The notes beneath the pieces were generated by a model. It was not told the origin of the DNA. It saw nothing but the letters and a program-made list of their open reading frames with translations, and made no database searches. Source: Methylococcaceae bacterium (GTDB lineage: Bacteria > Pseudomonadota > Gammaproteobacteria > Methylococcales > UBA1147). Taken from it: 5,212 nucleotides of DNA. This document shows positions 1-5,063 of this stretch, piece after piece (the first letter of the stretch is position 1; each line of letters begins with the position of its first letter). The position numbers and the translations under genes are program-made. Where the stretch lies: the NCBI GenBank assembly GCA_022616595.1, contig JAKEEL010000072.1, positions 1 to 5,212 of the forward strand, read 5' to 3'.

Positions 1-1
1 C

Positions 2-475
2 CCGTTCTTGATCAGCGGAACGCTGGCGGACAATATCGCGTTGGGGATTCGTGCTCCGCAGCGAAAAAGGATCATCGATCTGTGTCGCCTGGCCGGGCTG
101 AACGATCGGATCAGTCAACTGCCGGGAGGTGTTGACTGTCCCGTGTCAGAGTTGGGCGATCTGGAAGCGCATGACTGGATTCCGCGTCTCGGAATAGCCA
201 GGGCGCTGTACAGAGACCCTTCGGTCCTGATCCTCGATCAGGCCTTGTCACGGCTTGGATTGCAAGTAGAAAATGATATTTTAAACCGAATTCGCGAGAC
301 CTATCCGGATATTACCATGATTACCTTATCTGAGAGGATCAATATGGACATCGAGCCTGACCGGGCGTTTTTGCTGTATAACGGGCGCATTGTTGAAAGC
401 GGTTCACCAAAGGATCTGCAAGAACGCAGCGGGCTGTACGGCCCGTCGCGCAGCGGTTCGGAATTCGATCTATGA
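2..475 (+). CDS. ABC exporter ATP-binding domain, C-terminal part, degenerate catalytic motifs (partial at 5' end)
   Basis: The gene enters from the left edge; 157 residues are visible, reading from base 2. The first residues, PFLISGTLADNI, match the stretch just after the Q-loop of exporter-type ABC ATPases (usual form PFLFSGTIxENI). GIARALYRDPSVLILD then aligns with the helix after the signature motif and with Walker B, and NGRIVESGSPKDL matches the usual C-terminal block. The key residues are changed. The LSGGQ signature is replaced by EAHDW (164-178), the Walker B catalytic Glu is Gln (LILDQ, codon 239-241), the D-loop Asp is missing (SRLG), and the H-loop His is Glu (codon 332-334). Walker A and any membrane or peptidase domain lie outside the window. 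The stop overlaps the ATG of the next gene (ATGA), so the two are probably translationally coupled. In this family such changes usually mean a non-hydrolysing partner in a heterodimer; a regulatory or decaying copy is also possible. The ABC family call is firm; export of the nearby peptide is inference. Confidence 0.85.
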   Translation, partial: PFLISGTLADNIALGIRAPQRKRIIDLCRLAGLNDRISQLPGGVDCPVSELGDLEAHDWIPRLGIARALYRDPSVLILDQALSRLGLQVENDILNRIRETYPDITMITLSERINMDIEPDRAFLLYNGRIVESGSPKDLQERSGLYGPSRSGSEFDL

Positions 476-1758
476 GAGCCTTGACCCTGGAAAATTTGTC
501 CACCGTATCCTACGGGGATGCTTTGGAGCGCCTGGAACTCGTGCGCAATAAACTGCGCTGGGCGGCACGACTCGAACGCTCCGAGATCGAAGACCTTCTC
601 GATCATTGCAACGAACTCAAGGACGATATCATGCTGCTGTCGCGTAAGACTCGCGACCGGGTTGTCGAAGCGGTGCCGGTGGAACAAGAAACCGGCACAG
701 AGCCTGGAAAAAGCAGGCGTCAATCGCTGTTGGAACGGAATTTCCAATTCGAAGGGGTTTTCGGGGATAGCCCGAAATTACTGGAAACTCTGGAAGTCGC
801 GGAGAAGGTCGCGCCAACCGATCTGCCGGTTTTGATCGACGGGGAAAGCGGGACCGGAAAGGAGTTGATGGCCAAAGTGATTCACGCGAATGGCAAACGC
901 GGCCATAAAGCCTTTGTATCGGTGAATTGTGGCGCGATACCCGAAAACCTGCTCGAGTCGGAATTGTTCGGGCACAAAAAAGGCGCGTTTACCGGTGCGA
1001 TCCAGGATCGCAAAGGCAAATTCGAGAGTGCGGACGGCGGAACGATTTTCCTCGACGAAATTGGCGAACTGCCCCTGATCGGGCAGGTAAAACTGCTGCG
1101 TGTGCTGCAATCACAGGAGATTCAGCGGGTCGGCGCCGATGAAACCATCGAAATTGACGCGCGAATCGTTGCCGCGACCAACCGGGATCTGTTCCAGATG
1201 GTGCAGGATGGCACCTTCCGGGAGGATCTGTATTATCGCTTGAGCATCATTCATATCTCGTTGCCTTCCTTGCGCGAGCGTCCGGACGAGATCCCGCTGC
1301 TGCTGCAATATTACAGCGATGAAGCCGCCGAAAGTCTCGGATCGAAGCCTCTGAAAATGACCCCGTCCCTGGAACGCCTGCTTCTTCAGTACCGCTACCC
1401 GGGCAATATCCGCGAACTGCGCAATCTGGTCTACCGTCTGTCCTGTCTTTCGGATGGGTTGGCCGATGTCAAGAATCTGCCCGCGATGGTCCGGAAGCAA
1501 CTCGGCTTGACTGAGGACGAGGCGGCGCTGGAATCGATCGAGATTTGCGCGGATCTGTCGCTTTCGGATCTCAAAAAAAGAGCGATCGATCAGGCCGAAA
1601 AACAATATCTGACCCGTGCGCTCCGAGAGAACGGCGGGAACGTCGCGGAACTCGCGCGGAGCATCGACATGAACCGTTCCTACCTGCAGACCATGATGAA
1701 AAAACACGGTTTGAGCGCGAAGGATTTCCGCAATCATTCGAAGGCGCAAGCGGAGTAA
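472..1758 (+). CDS. Sigma-54-dependent transcriptional activator (enhancer-binding protein, AAA+ and Fis-type HTH)
   Basis: A 428-residue bacterial enhancer-binding protein that would use ATP hydrolysis to open promoters bound by sigma-54 RNA polymerase. Visible in order: a helical, charged N-terminal region (about 1-90) with no recognisable receiver, GAF, PAS or FHA domain; Walker A GESGTGKE (124-131); the sigma-54 contact loop GAFTGA, intact (171-176); Walker B TIFLDEI (191-197); the FREDLYYRL segment with arginines expected to act across subunits (249-257); the sensor II block PGNIRELRN (310-318); and a Fis-like helix-turn-helix near 378-415. All core motifs are intact, so it should be active. 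ATG 472 is chosen because it overlaps the upstream ABC stop, although its own Shine-Dalgarno is weak. The sensory input is unknown; the short N-terminal region may bind a partner or be modified. The closest plausible target is the sigma-54-type promoter at 2165-2180, upstream of the minus-strand peptide gene. Family certain; target inferred. Confidence 0.96.
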   Translation: MRALTLENLSTVSYGDALERLELVRNKLRWAARLERSEIEDLLDHCNELKDDIMLLSRKTRDRVVEAVPVEQETGTEPGKSRRQSLLERNFQFEGVFGDSPKLLETLEVAEKVAPTDLPVLIDGESGTGKELMAKVIHANGKRGHKAFVSVNCGAIPENLLESELFGHKKGAFTGAIQDRKGKFESADGGTIFLDEIGELPLIGQVKLLRVLQSQEIQRVGADETIEIDARIVAATNRDLFQMVQDGTFREDLYYRLSIIHISLPSLRERPDEIPLLLQYYSDEAAESLGSKPLKMTPSLERLLLQYRYPGNIRELRNLVYRLSCLSDGLADVKNLPAMVRKQLGLTEDEAALESIEICADLSLSDLKKRAIDQAEKQYLTRALRENGGNVAELARSIDMNRSYLQTMMKKHGLSAKDFRNHSKAQAE

Positions 1759-1887
1759 ACCGGATTCGGTTCAGGCACCCTGAAGCCTCTATGGGTCCGC
1801 AACGAGGCCCGCGCTGCGGATACGCGTGCCGGTGGACCGATCATTTTCCGGGAAGCTGTCAAGCCTTGGCGGTTCCCCGAAACGTTG

Positions 1888-1913
1888 GGGATTTCCACCG
1901 CTCGCGGAAACCC
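1888..1913. terminator. Possible stem-loop between convergent activator and peptide genes
   Basis: GGG-A-TTTCC (1888-1896) can pair with GGAAACCC (1906-1913), giving 8 base pairs with one bulged A and a 9-base loop. It lies between the convergent ends of the activator (1758) and the peptide gene (1940), where a terminator is expected. No T-run follows on either strand, and competing short stems exist nearby (CCCC 1875-1878 with GGGG 1887-1890; CGGAA 1905-1909 with TTCCG 1916-1920). An intrinsic terminator is therefore only weakly supported. Confidence 0.25.
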
Positions 1914-1939
1914 GCTTCCGAGTGCCTCGAAAATGCGGA

Positions 1940-2122
1940 TCAGCGGCTAGGATCCTCGGCTTGGGAATCGCAGGCCTTCAACAGTCTTTCCTTAAGGTCA
2001 TTATCGGAAGGTTTCTCGAAAGGAAAACCCGCTGCTTGTTTTTTCCCGCCGCGGCAAAAGCGCATGACAGCCTGTCGATCCAACTCCTCATTTTTTTTCA
2101 GATCTTTAATAACAATGCTCAT
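1940..2122 (-). CDS. Small secreted-peptide precursor with double-glycine type leader
   Basis: A 60-residue protein starting MSIVIKDLKKNEELDRQAV. The N-terminal 26 residues look like a double-glycine leader: an amphipathic start (IVIKDL), then ELDRQAVMRFCR and Gly25-Gly26, with Met20 at -7 and Cys23 at -4 from the predicted cut. I recall the pattern xxIKDLxxxxELDxxAMxxVxGG from peptide precursors processed by peptidase-containing ABC exporters; here one residue appears inserted (AVM instead of AM). The predicted mature part is 34 residues (27-60): hydrophilic, about charge-neutral (7 Lys/Arg, 7 Asp/Glu), with one Cys (51) and no hydrophobic stretch. It looks more like a signal or modified peptide than a pore-forming bacteriocin. 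The ATG at 2122 is chosen for its Shine-Dalgarno (AGGGGA, 5 bases away) and because the sigma-54 promoter would start transcripts near 2154, excluding the upstream in-frame ATG at 2173. An ABC exporter gene and a sigma-54 activator lie on the same side. Function unproven; it could still be a chance ORF, but leader, ribosome site and promoter agree. Confidence 0.72.
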   Translation of the reverse strand: MSIVIKDLKKNEELDRQAVMRFCRGGKKQAAGFPFEKPSDNDLKERLLKACDSQAEDPSR

Positions 2123-2127
2123 CGTTG

Positions 2128-2133
2128 TCCCCT
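2128..2133 (-). promoter_or_regulatory. Ribosome binding site of the peptide gene
   Basis: On the minus strand AGGGGA lies 5 bases before the ATG at 2122 (AGGGGACAACGATG). It decides the start in favour of the 60-residue form over the 77-residue form that begins at 2173. Confidence 0.7.
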
Positions 2134-2164
2134 GCTTGTTCGTGAATGTGAATATTACCGCATT

Positions 2165-2180
2165 AGCAACCATCGTACCG
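2165..2180 (-). promoter_or_regulatory. Sigma-54 (RpoN) promoter, -24/-12, for the peptide gene
   Basis: Minus-strand CGGTACGATGGTTGCT compared with the consensus TGGCACGNNNNTTGCW has two mismatches (T to C at the first base, C to T after GG). The invariant GG (2179-2178) and GC (2167-2166) are present with exactly 10 bases between them, and the TTGCT -12 block is perfect. The predicted transcription start is near 2154, giving a leader of about 32 bases before the ATG at 2122. The activator gene next to the peptide gene encodes an intact sigma-54 enhancer-binding protein, which strengthens the call. Confidence 0.72.
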
Positions 2181-2184
2181 TTTT

Positions 2185-2190
2185 ATTATA
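2185..2190 (-). promoter_or_regulatory. Possible sigma-70 -10 element overlapping the sigma-54 promoter region
   Basis: The minus strand reads TATAAT, a perfect -10 hexamer, immediately upstream of the sigma-54 -24 element. No good -35 lies 16-18 bases upstream (the best is about TAAGCA, 3 of 6). In an AT-rich stretch this may be chance; if real it would give basal transcription starting near 2178. Confidence 0.25.
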
Positions 2191-2271
2191 GGCGATAAAA
2201 TACAATTGCTTAGGGTTTCTTGTACCGGTAAAGCTTTTGGTTTGTGCAATATTATGTTTCAAAAAAGGCAA

Positions 2272-2279
2272 CAAAAACC
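2272..2279 (+). repeat. CAAAAACC motif copy 1, possible activator binding half-site
   Basis: CAAAAACC occurs here, again at 2357-2364, and inverted at 2410-2417. This copy lies about 95 bases upstream of the sigma-54 -24 element on the minus strand, within the usual range of upstream activator sites. A degenerate inverted partner (GGTTTGTG) lies at 2239-2246. The role is inferred from position only. Confidence 0.3.
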
Positions 2280-2354
2280 ATCAAACTTTTCCCGAATGTT
2301 ATGTGATCTGTGACACGCTCGGATTGCTCGCTGAATGATCCTCTGCTTCGGCCG

Positions 2355-2419
2355 ATCAAAAACCTCGCTGCCCGGCTGTCCGAGTTCGGGTAAAATGATC
2401 GCAAGATTGGGTTTTTGAT
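2355..2419. repeat. Perfect 10-bp inverted repeat ATCAAAAACC / GGTTTTTGAT
   Basis: ATCAAAAACC (2355-2364) is repeated inverted as GGTTTTTGAT (2410-2419), with 45 bases between the arms. It contains motif copies 2 and 3 and flanks the possible -10 element of the isomerase gene (2391-2396). It could be a pair of sites for one regulator acting on both divergent genes. No terminator-like T-run or short loop is present, so an RNA hairpin is less likely. Confidence 0.35.
2391..2396 (+). promoter_or_regulatory. Possible sigma-70 -10 element for the isomerase-phosphatase operon
   Basis: TAAAAT differs from TATAAT at one position and lies 47 bases before the GTG start. The best -35 at 17-base spacing is CTGCCC (2368-2373), only 3 of 6 matches, so the promoter would be weak or activator-dependent. 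Confidence 0.3.
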
Positions 2420-2430
2420 TTCAGAGTTCA

Positions 2431-2436
2431 AAGGAG
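2431..2436 (+). promoter_or_regulatory. Ribosome binding site deciding the GTG start of the isomerase gene
   Basis: AAGGAG lies 7 bases before GTG 2444, a near-ideal Shine-Dalgarno and spacing. It supports the non-ATG start and hence the absence of a longer N-terminal signal sequence. Confidence 0.75.
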
Positions 2437-2443
2437 AACCGGC

Positions 2444-3202
2444 GTGATTGTAGCGCGTATTGACGATGAATCCATTTCAGCGGAGGCCTTCGTCAAACTG
2501 CTAAAACTGGAAGGAAAACTGGATTCACTTTTGGAAAAGGTTTTGATCGACAAACTTCTGGTGCACGCCGCGAAAAAGGCCGGTATCCGAATCCTCGCCG
2601 AGGAAATACAGGAACGCGTCGATCAGTTCAGACGCATGAACAACCTGCACCGGGCTCGGGATACGATTGAATACCTCGACAATGTCGGTCTGTCGGTCGA
2701 TGAACTCGAAGAATTTATTGTTGAAATCCTTTACCGGGAAAAGATGCGTGAATCGATACTGGACGATGCGGCGGTCGAGCGCTTTTACAAGCAGCATTAT
2801 CCGGCCTTCGAACGAGTCGGCCTGAGCCACATTACCCTGGATTCCATGGAGACGGCCCGGGAAATCGTGGCAATTCTCAAGGAGGAGCCCGATAGTTTCC
2901 CGGAGCTCGCGCGGCAGCATTCGCTTTCCAGGGATACTCGCGACCAGGGCGGGTATCTGGGCAAAATCCCGCGCGGCGTTCTGCCGCACGAGATCGAGGC
3001 CAAAATTTTCAATGCCGATGCCGGCAGTGTACTGGGGCCTTTCGAGGTCGAAGGTCAAAACAAGATCGAAGTTTTCCGCTTGATCGAAAAACACGTGCCT
3101 CAAATGGATGAAAAAACCATCGTCGAAATCAAACAGAAACTTTTCCGAAAATGGTTGGCCGAACAAATCGATTCTTCGTCCAATGTTCTTGAACTGCTCT
3201 AG
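2444..3202 (+). CDS. SurA/PpiC-like peptidyl-prolyl cis-trans isomerase, apparently cytoplasmic
   Basis: A 252-residue parvulin-type foldase. The N-terminal half (about 1-115) is helical and resembles the SurA/PrsA chaperone domain: KVLIDKLLVHAAKKAGI followed by DELEEFIVEILYREKM. The PpiC isomerase domain spans about 124-216, with VGLSHITLDS, the FPELARQHSLSRDTRDQGGY block, LGKIPRGVLPHEIE and VLGPFEVEGQ matching the parvulin core; a C-terminal helix follows (222-242). SurA, PpiD and PrsA normally carry a signal peptide or membrane anchor. Here the first residues are MIVARIDDESISAEAF, with neither, and the strong ribosome site fixes the GTG start. It is therefore predicted to act in the cytoplasm. 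Similar leaderless PpiC proteins are, as I recall, found beside peptide or protein ABC export genes, so a chaperone role for an exported client is a reasonable inference. It probably forms an operon with the phosphatase 77 bases downstream, and is divergent from the peptide gene. Confidence 0.9.
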   Translation: MIVARIDDESISAEAFVKLLKLEGKLDSLLEKVLIDKLLVHAAKKAGIRILAEEIQERVDQFRRMNNLHRARDTIEYLDNVGLSVDELEEFIVEILYREKMRESILDDAAVERFYKQHYPAFERVGLSHITLDSMETAREIVAILKEEPDSFPELARQHSLSRDTRDQGGYLGKIPRGVLPHEIEAKIFNADAGSVLGPFEVEGQNKIEVFRLIEKHVPQMDEKTIVEIKQKLFRKWLAEQIDSSSNVLELL

Positions 3203-3279
3203 GAGTAAGGCCTTGGCGCCGCGATGCTTGCGGGAATTCATACTCGATCGGCGTGGAGGTCCGGGCTTGGTCAACCGAA

Positions 3280-4044
3280 ATGCATAATTTCCAGCCCTTC
3301 GAATGGTCATCGAGTGGACGATGCGCAACCGGGAATGTGAGAAAGATCAACGAAGATAATTTCCGCGAGTTCAAGCACAAGGGAATCTGGGTCGTGGCCG
3401 ATGGTATGGGCGGGCATGATTCCGGTGATCTCGCGAGCCGATCGGTCGTCGAATCACTCGAAAGGGTCAAAGCCGCTAACGGCCTGAATGAAACTCTGGA
3501 TGAAATCCGCAGCCAACTCGAAGAAGTCAACCAGTATTTGTTTCGTAAGGCCGCGGAACGGGGGCCGAATCGCACCATTGGAAGTACGGTCGTGGTCATG
3601 GTCGTGGACCAGGGACAATGCGCGTTTCTTTGGGCCGGCGACAGCCGTCTCTACCGTCTTCGTGCCGGAATACTCGAGCGCTTGACGCGCGATCATAGCC
3701 AGGTGCAGGCGATCATAGACCTTGGAATGCTGAAACCGGAAGATGCCGAGAATCATCCTGCCGCGAATACGATCACGCGTGCGGTGGGGGCCTTCGAGGC
3801 CATCGAACTGGATGTCCGGAATACCGATCTGCAATCCGGAGACGTTTATCTTTTGTGCAGCGACGGATTGTATAAAGAGCTGTCCGAAGAGGAAATTGCC
3901 GGGATCCTGGAACAGAGGGATTGCCGGAATGCGTGCAGCGATCTGGTCGATCTCGCCCTGAAGCGTCGATGCCGGGACAATGTGACGGCGCTCGTAATCG
4001 ATATCTGGTCCACGGAGAAAACCATGTTGCGGGAGGGCATCTGA
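3280..4044 (+). CDS. PP2C-family protein Ser/Thr phosphatase
   Basis: A metal-dependent phosphatase of 254 residues that removes phosphate from Ser/Thr of partner proteins, probably in the cytoplasm. Counting from ATG 3280, visible motifs are GNVRKINEDNF (18-28, with Arg21, Glu25 and Asp26), VVADGMGGHDSGD (38-50, metal ligand Asp41-Gly42), GSTVVVMVV (101-109), WAGDSRLYRLR (118-128), LTRDHSQV (135-142), TRAVG (166-170), CSDGLYKEL (193-201, metal ligand Asp195) and RDNVTALV (232-239, Asp233-Asn234). All expected metal ligands are present, so it should be active. The compact single domain without membrane segments resembles stand-alone phosphatases such as those of secretion loci. An in-frame GTG at 3253 would add 9 residues; neither start has a well-placed ribosome site (GGAGG at 3255-3259 is 20 bases from the ATG), so the start is uncertain. 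Cotranscription with the isomerase gene is likely. Its kinase partner and substrate are not in the window; the neighbouring activator is a speculative candidate substrate. Confidence 0.93.
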   Translation: MHNFQPFEWSSSGRCATGNVRKINEDNFREFKHKGIWVVADGMGGHDSGDLASRSVVESLERVKAANGLNETLDEIRSQLEEVNQYLFRKAAERGPNRTIGSTVVVMVVDQGQCAFLWAGDSRLYRLRAGILERLTRDHSQVQAIIDLGMLKPEDAENHPAANTITRAVGAFEAIELDVRNTDLQSGDVYLLCSDGLYKELSEEEIAGILEQRDCRNACSDLVDLALKRRCRDNVTALVIDIWSTEKTMLREGI

Positions 4045-4059
4045 GTCGCCGCCCGACCC

Positions 4060-4108
4060 ATTTCCTGTCGCCCGAAACAGCCGGTTAATGCTTGTCAGGA
4101 AATTTTCT
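4060..4108 (+). terminator. Possible intrinsic terminator after the phosphatase gene
   Basis: ATTTCCTG (4060-4067) pairs perfectly with CAGGAAAT (4096-4103), and the second arm runs into TTTTCT on the plus strand. It begins 16 bases after the phosphatase stop. The 28-base loop is long and only partly able to fold, so efficiency is uncertain. Confidence 0.4.
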
Positions 4109-4114
4109 AAATGA

Positions 4115-4135
4115 GAACTGAGCGCGTTTCAGTTC
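4115..4135. terminator. Perfect 7-bp hairpin between convergent genes, overlapping the aminotransferase stop
   Basis: GAACTGA (4115-4121) pairs with TCAGTTC (4129-4135) around a 7-base loop. On the minus strand the first arm includes the aminotransferase TGA (4131-4129), and the hairpin is followed by TCATTTAG, a poor T-run; on the plus strand it is followed by CTTTCC. A bidirectional terminator is plausible from its position between two convergent stops. Confidence 0.45.
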
Positions 4136-4977
4136 CTTTCCGATTTGAAGCGCTGGAACAGCCTGTCGAGCTGTCGCCAAAGACGACCGCCTTCGCCGCT
4201 GCCGAACACCTGGCCGTTCAGCACTCCGACCGGCCAGGTTTCATAGCCCGAACTGCTGATGAAGATCTCGTCGGCGTCTGCCAATTGTTCCGTTGTGATT
4301 TCGCGTTCCTCGGCGGGTAGGCCATGCCCGCGAGCCAGTTCAAGCACCAGGTCACGGGTGATTCCGTGCAGTAACCGGTTGGATTTCGGCGGGGTGGCCA
4401 AGACACCCTTTTTGGCGATGAACACGTTCGATGAGGTGGCCTCGGTAATCCGCCCGTCTTTGACCAGGATCGCGTCATCCGCGCCGCGTGCCAGCGCCTC
4501 GTTTTTCAGCATCCCGGCGGCGATCAGGCTCACCGTCTTGATATGTCCGCGTGCCCAGCGGAAGTCGTCCAGCGTAATCATTTTCAGCGGAACGATTTCG
4601 CGCCGCTCGAGGATAGGCGCCTCGTACACCATGACCAACACAGTCGGAGCGGGGTTTTTCGGATACTGGTGATCCCGTTTCGCGACCACTCCGCGGGTGA
4701 CTTGAAGATATATGAACGCGGTGATTTCGCCGCTACGGGCGATCGCTTCATTGACGATGGCTTCCCACGCGGCATCGGTCATGGGATTTGCAATCCCGAT
4801 CTCCTTGAGACAGTGATTCAGGCGAGTCAGATGGCGCGGCAGTGTAAAGGCCTGGCTGTTGTACACCGGAATCACTTCATAGATCCCGTCACCGAACAGA
4901 AAGCCTCTGTCGAGAATCGGGACCCTGGCTTCCTCCGGGGGCTGCCAGGTTCCATTCAGATACGAAATTGGGGGCAT
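4129..4977 (-). CDS. dat: D-amino acid aminotransferase (PLP fold type IV)
   Basis: A 282-residue enzyme predicted to move the amino group between D-amino acids and 2-oxo acids (for example D-Ala and 2-oxoglutarate), supplying D-Glu or D-Ala for the cell wall. The length equals that of the Bacillus enzyme (about 282). Visible are LDRGFLFGDGIYEVIPVYN (22-40), the TRG block followed by RDHQYP (94-106, keeping the Arg-x-His pair at 101/103 that binds substrate carboxylate in D-amino acid aminotransferases), the PLP lysine Lys147 in HIKTVSL, Glu179 in ITEATSSNVFI (contact to the PLP ring nitrogen), and LLHGITRD. The Arg-x-His and GIYEV features favour this over branched-chain aminotransferase or aminodeoxychorismate lyase, which share the fold. 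The start at 4977 fits the family start (MPPISYLNG) and has a modest purine-rich site (GAAGAAGAG); the frame stays open to 5148, but that stretch does not resemble the family. Transcribed toward the phosphatase gene, it is probably a housekeeping flank unrelated to the peptide locus. Confidence 0.92.
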   Translation of the reverse strand: MPPISYLNGTWQPPEEARVPILDRGFLFGDGIYEVIPVYNSQAFTLPRHLTRLNHCLKEIGIANPMTDAAWEAIVNEAIARSGEITAFIYLQVTRGVVAKRDHQYPKNPAPTVLVMVYEAPILERREIVPLKMITLDDFRWARGHIKTVSLIAAGMLKNEALARGADDAILVKDGRITEATSSNVFIAKKGVLATPPKSNRLLHGITRDLVLELARGHGLPAEEREITTEQLADADEIFISSSGYETWPVGVLNGQVFGSGEGGRLWRQLDRLFQRFKSERN

Positions 4978-5057
4978 TCCGGACTCTTCTTCGCAAATAC
5001 GAATGATATCGCAAAACGGGAGGCGGAGTGTCCGATCATTTCCTGGCTTTAAGTTAG

Positions 5058-5063
5058 ATTCTA
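5058..5063 (-). promoter_or_regulatory. Possible -10 element upstream of the aminotransferase gene
   Basis: The minus strand reads TAGAAT, one mismatch from TATAAT, about 80 bases before the start codon. No convincing -35 is seen at 16-18 bases, so support is weak. The rest of 4978-5212 shows no gene or other clear element. Confidence 0.25.

Larger units (their letters stand above)
2123..2443. other. AT-rich divergent control region between the peptide gene and the isomerase gene
   Basis: These 321 bases contain no supportable gene. They separate the minus-strand peptide start (2122) from the plus-strand isomerase start (2444), and hold the sigma-54 promoter, the CAAAAACC repeats, an 8-base palindrome TACCGGTA (2223-2230) and a possible -10 element for the isomerase gene. 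The left part is clearly richer in A and T than the flanking genes, as expected for a promoter needing bending or melting. A weak IHF-like site (ATCAAACTTTT, 2280-2290) differs from the consensus at the first and last positions. Confidence 0.6.

Noticed and set aside
1111..1749. 212-codon minus-strand frame antisense to the activator gene
   Set aside because: It lies opposite the conserved AAA+ and HTH regions; a shadow of biased codon use.
2091..2098. Run of eight T as a plus-strand terminator
   Set aside because: No stem precedes it; on the minus strand it encodes part of the peptide leader (Lys-Lys-Asn).
1826..2191. 121-codon plus-strand frame opposite the peptide gene
   Set aside because: No ribosome site and no recognisable domain; the minus-strand peptide has a ribosome site, a promoter and a leader motif instead.
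1545..2198. 217-codon plus-strand frame running from the activator gene across the peptide gene
   Set aside because: It overlaps the activator gene in another frame, has no ribosome site or family resemblance, and its composition looks like a shadow frame.
2268..2279. Second GG...GC pair on the minus strand (GGTTTTTGTTGC)
   Set aside because: Only 8 bases lie between GG and GC, not 10, and it is far from the peptide start.
2311..2327. Sigma-54-like TGACACG followed by TTGCT on the plus strand, upstream of the isomerase gene
   Set aside because: The two blocks are 6 bases apart instead of 4 and the -24 GG reads GA; sigma-54 spacing is strict.
2525..3328. 267-codon minus-strand frame antisense to the isomerase gene
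   Set aside because: It mirrors a clearly conserved PpiC coding sequence and has no motif of its own.
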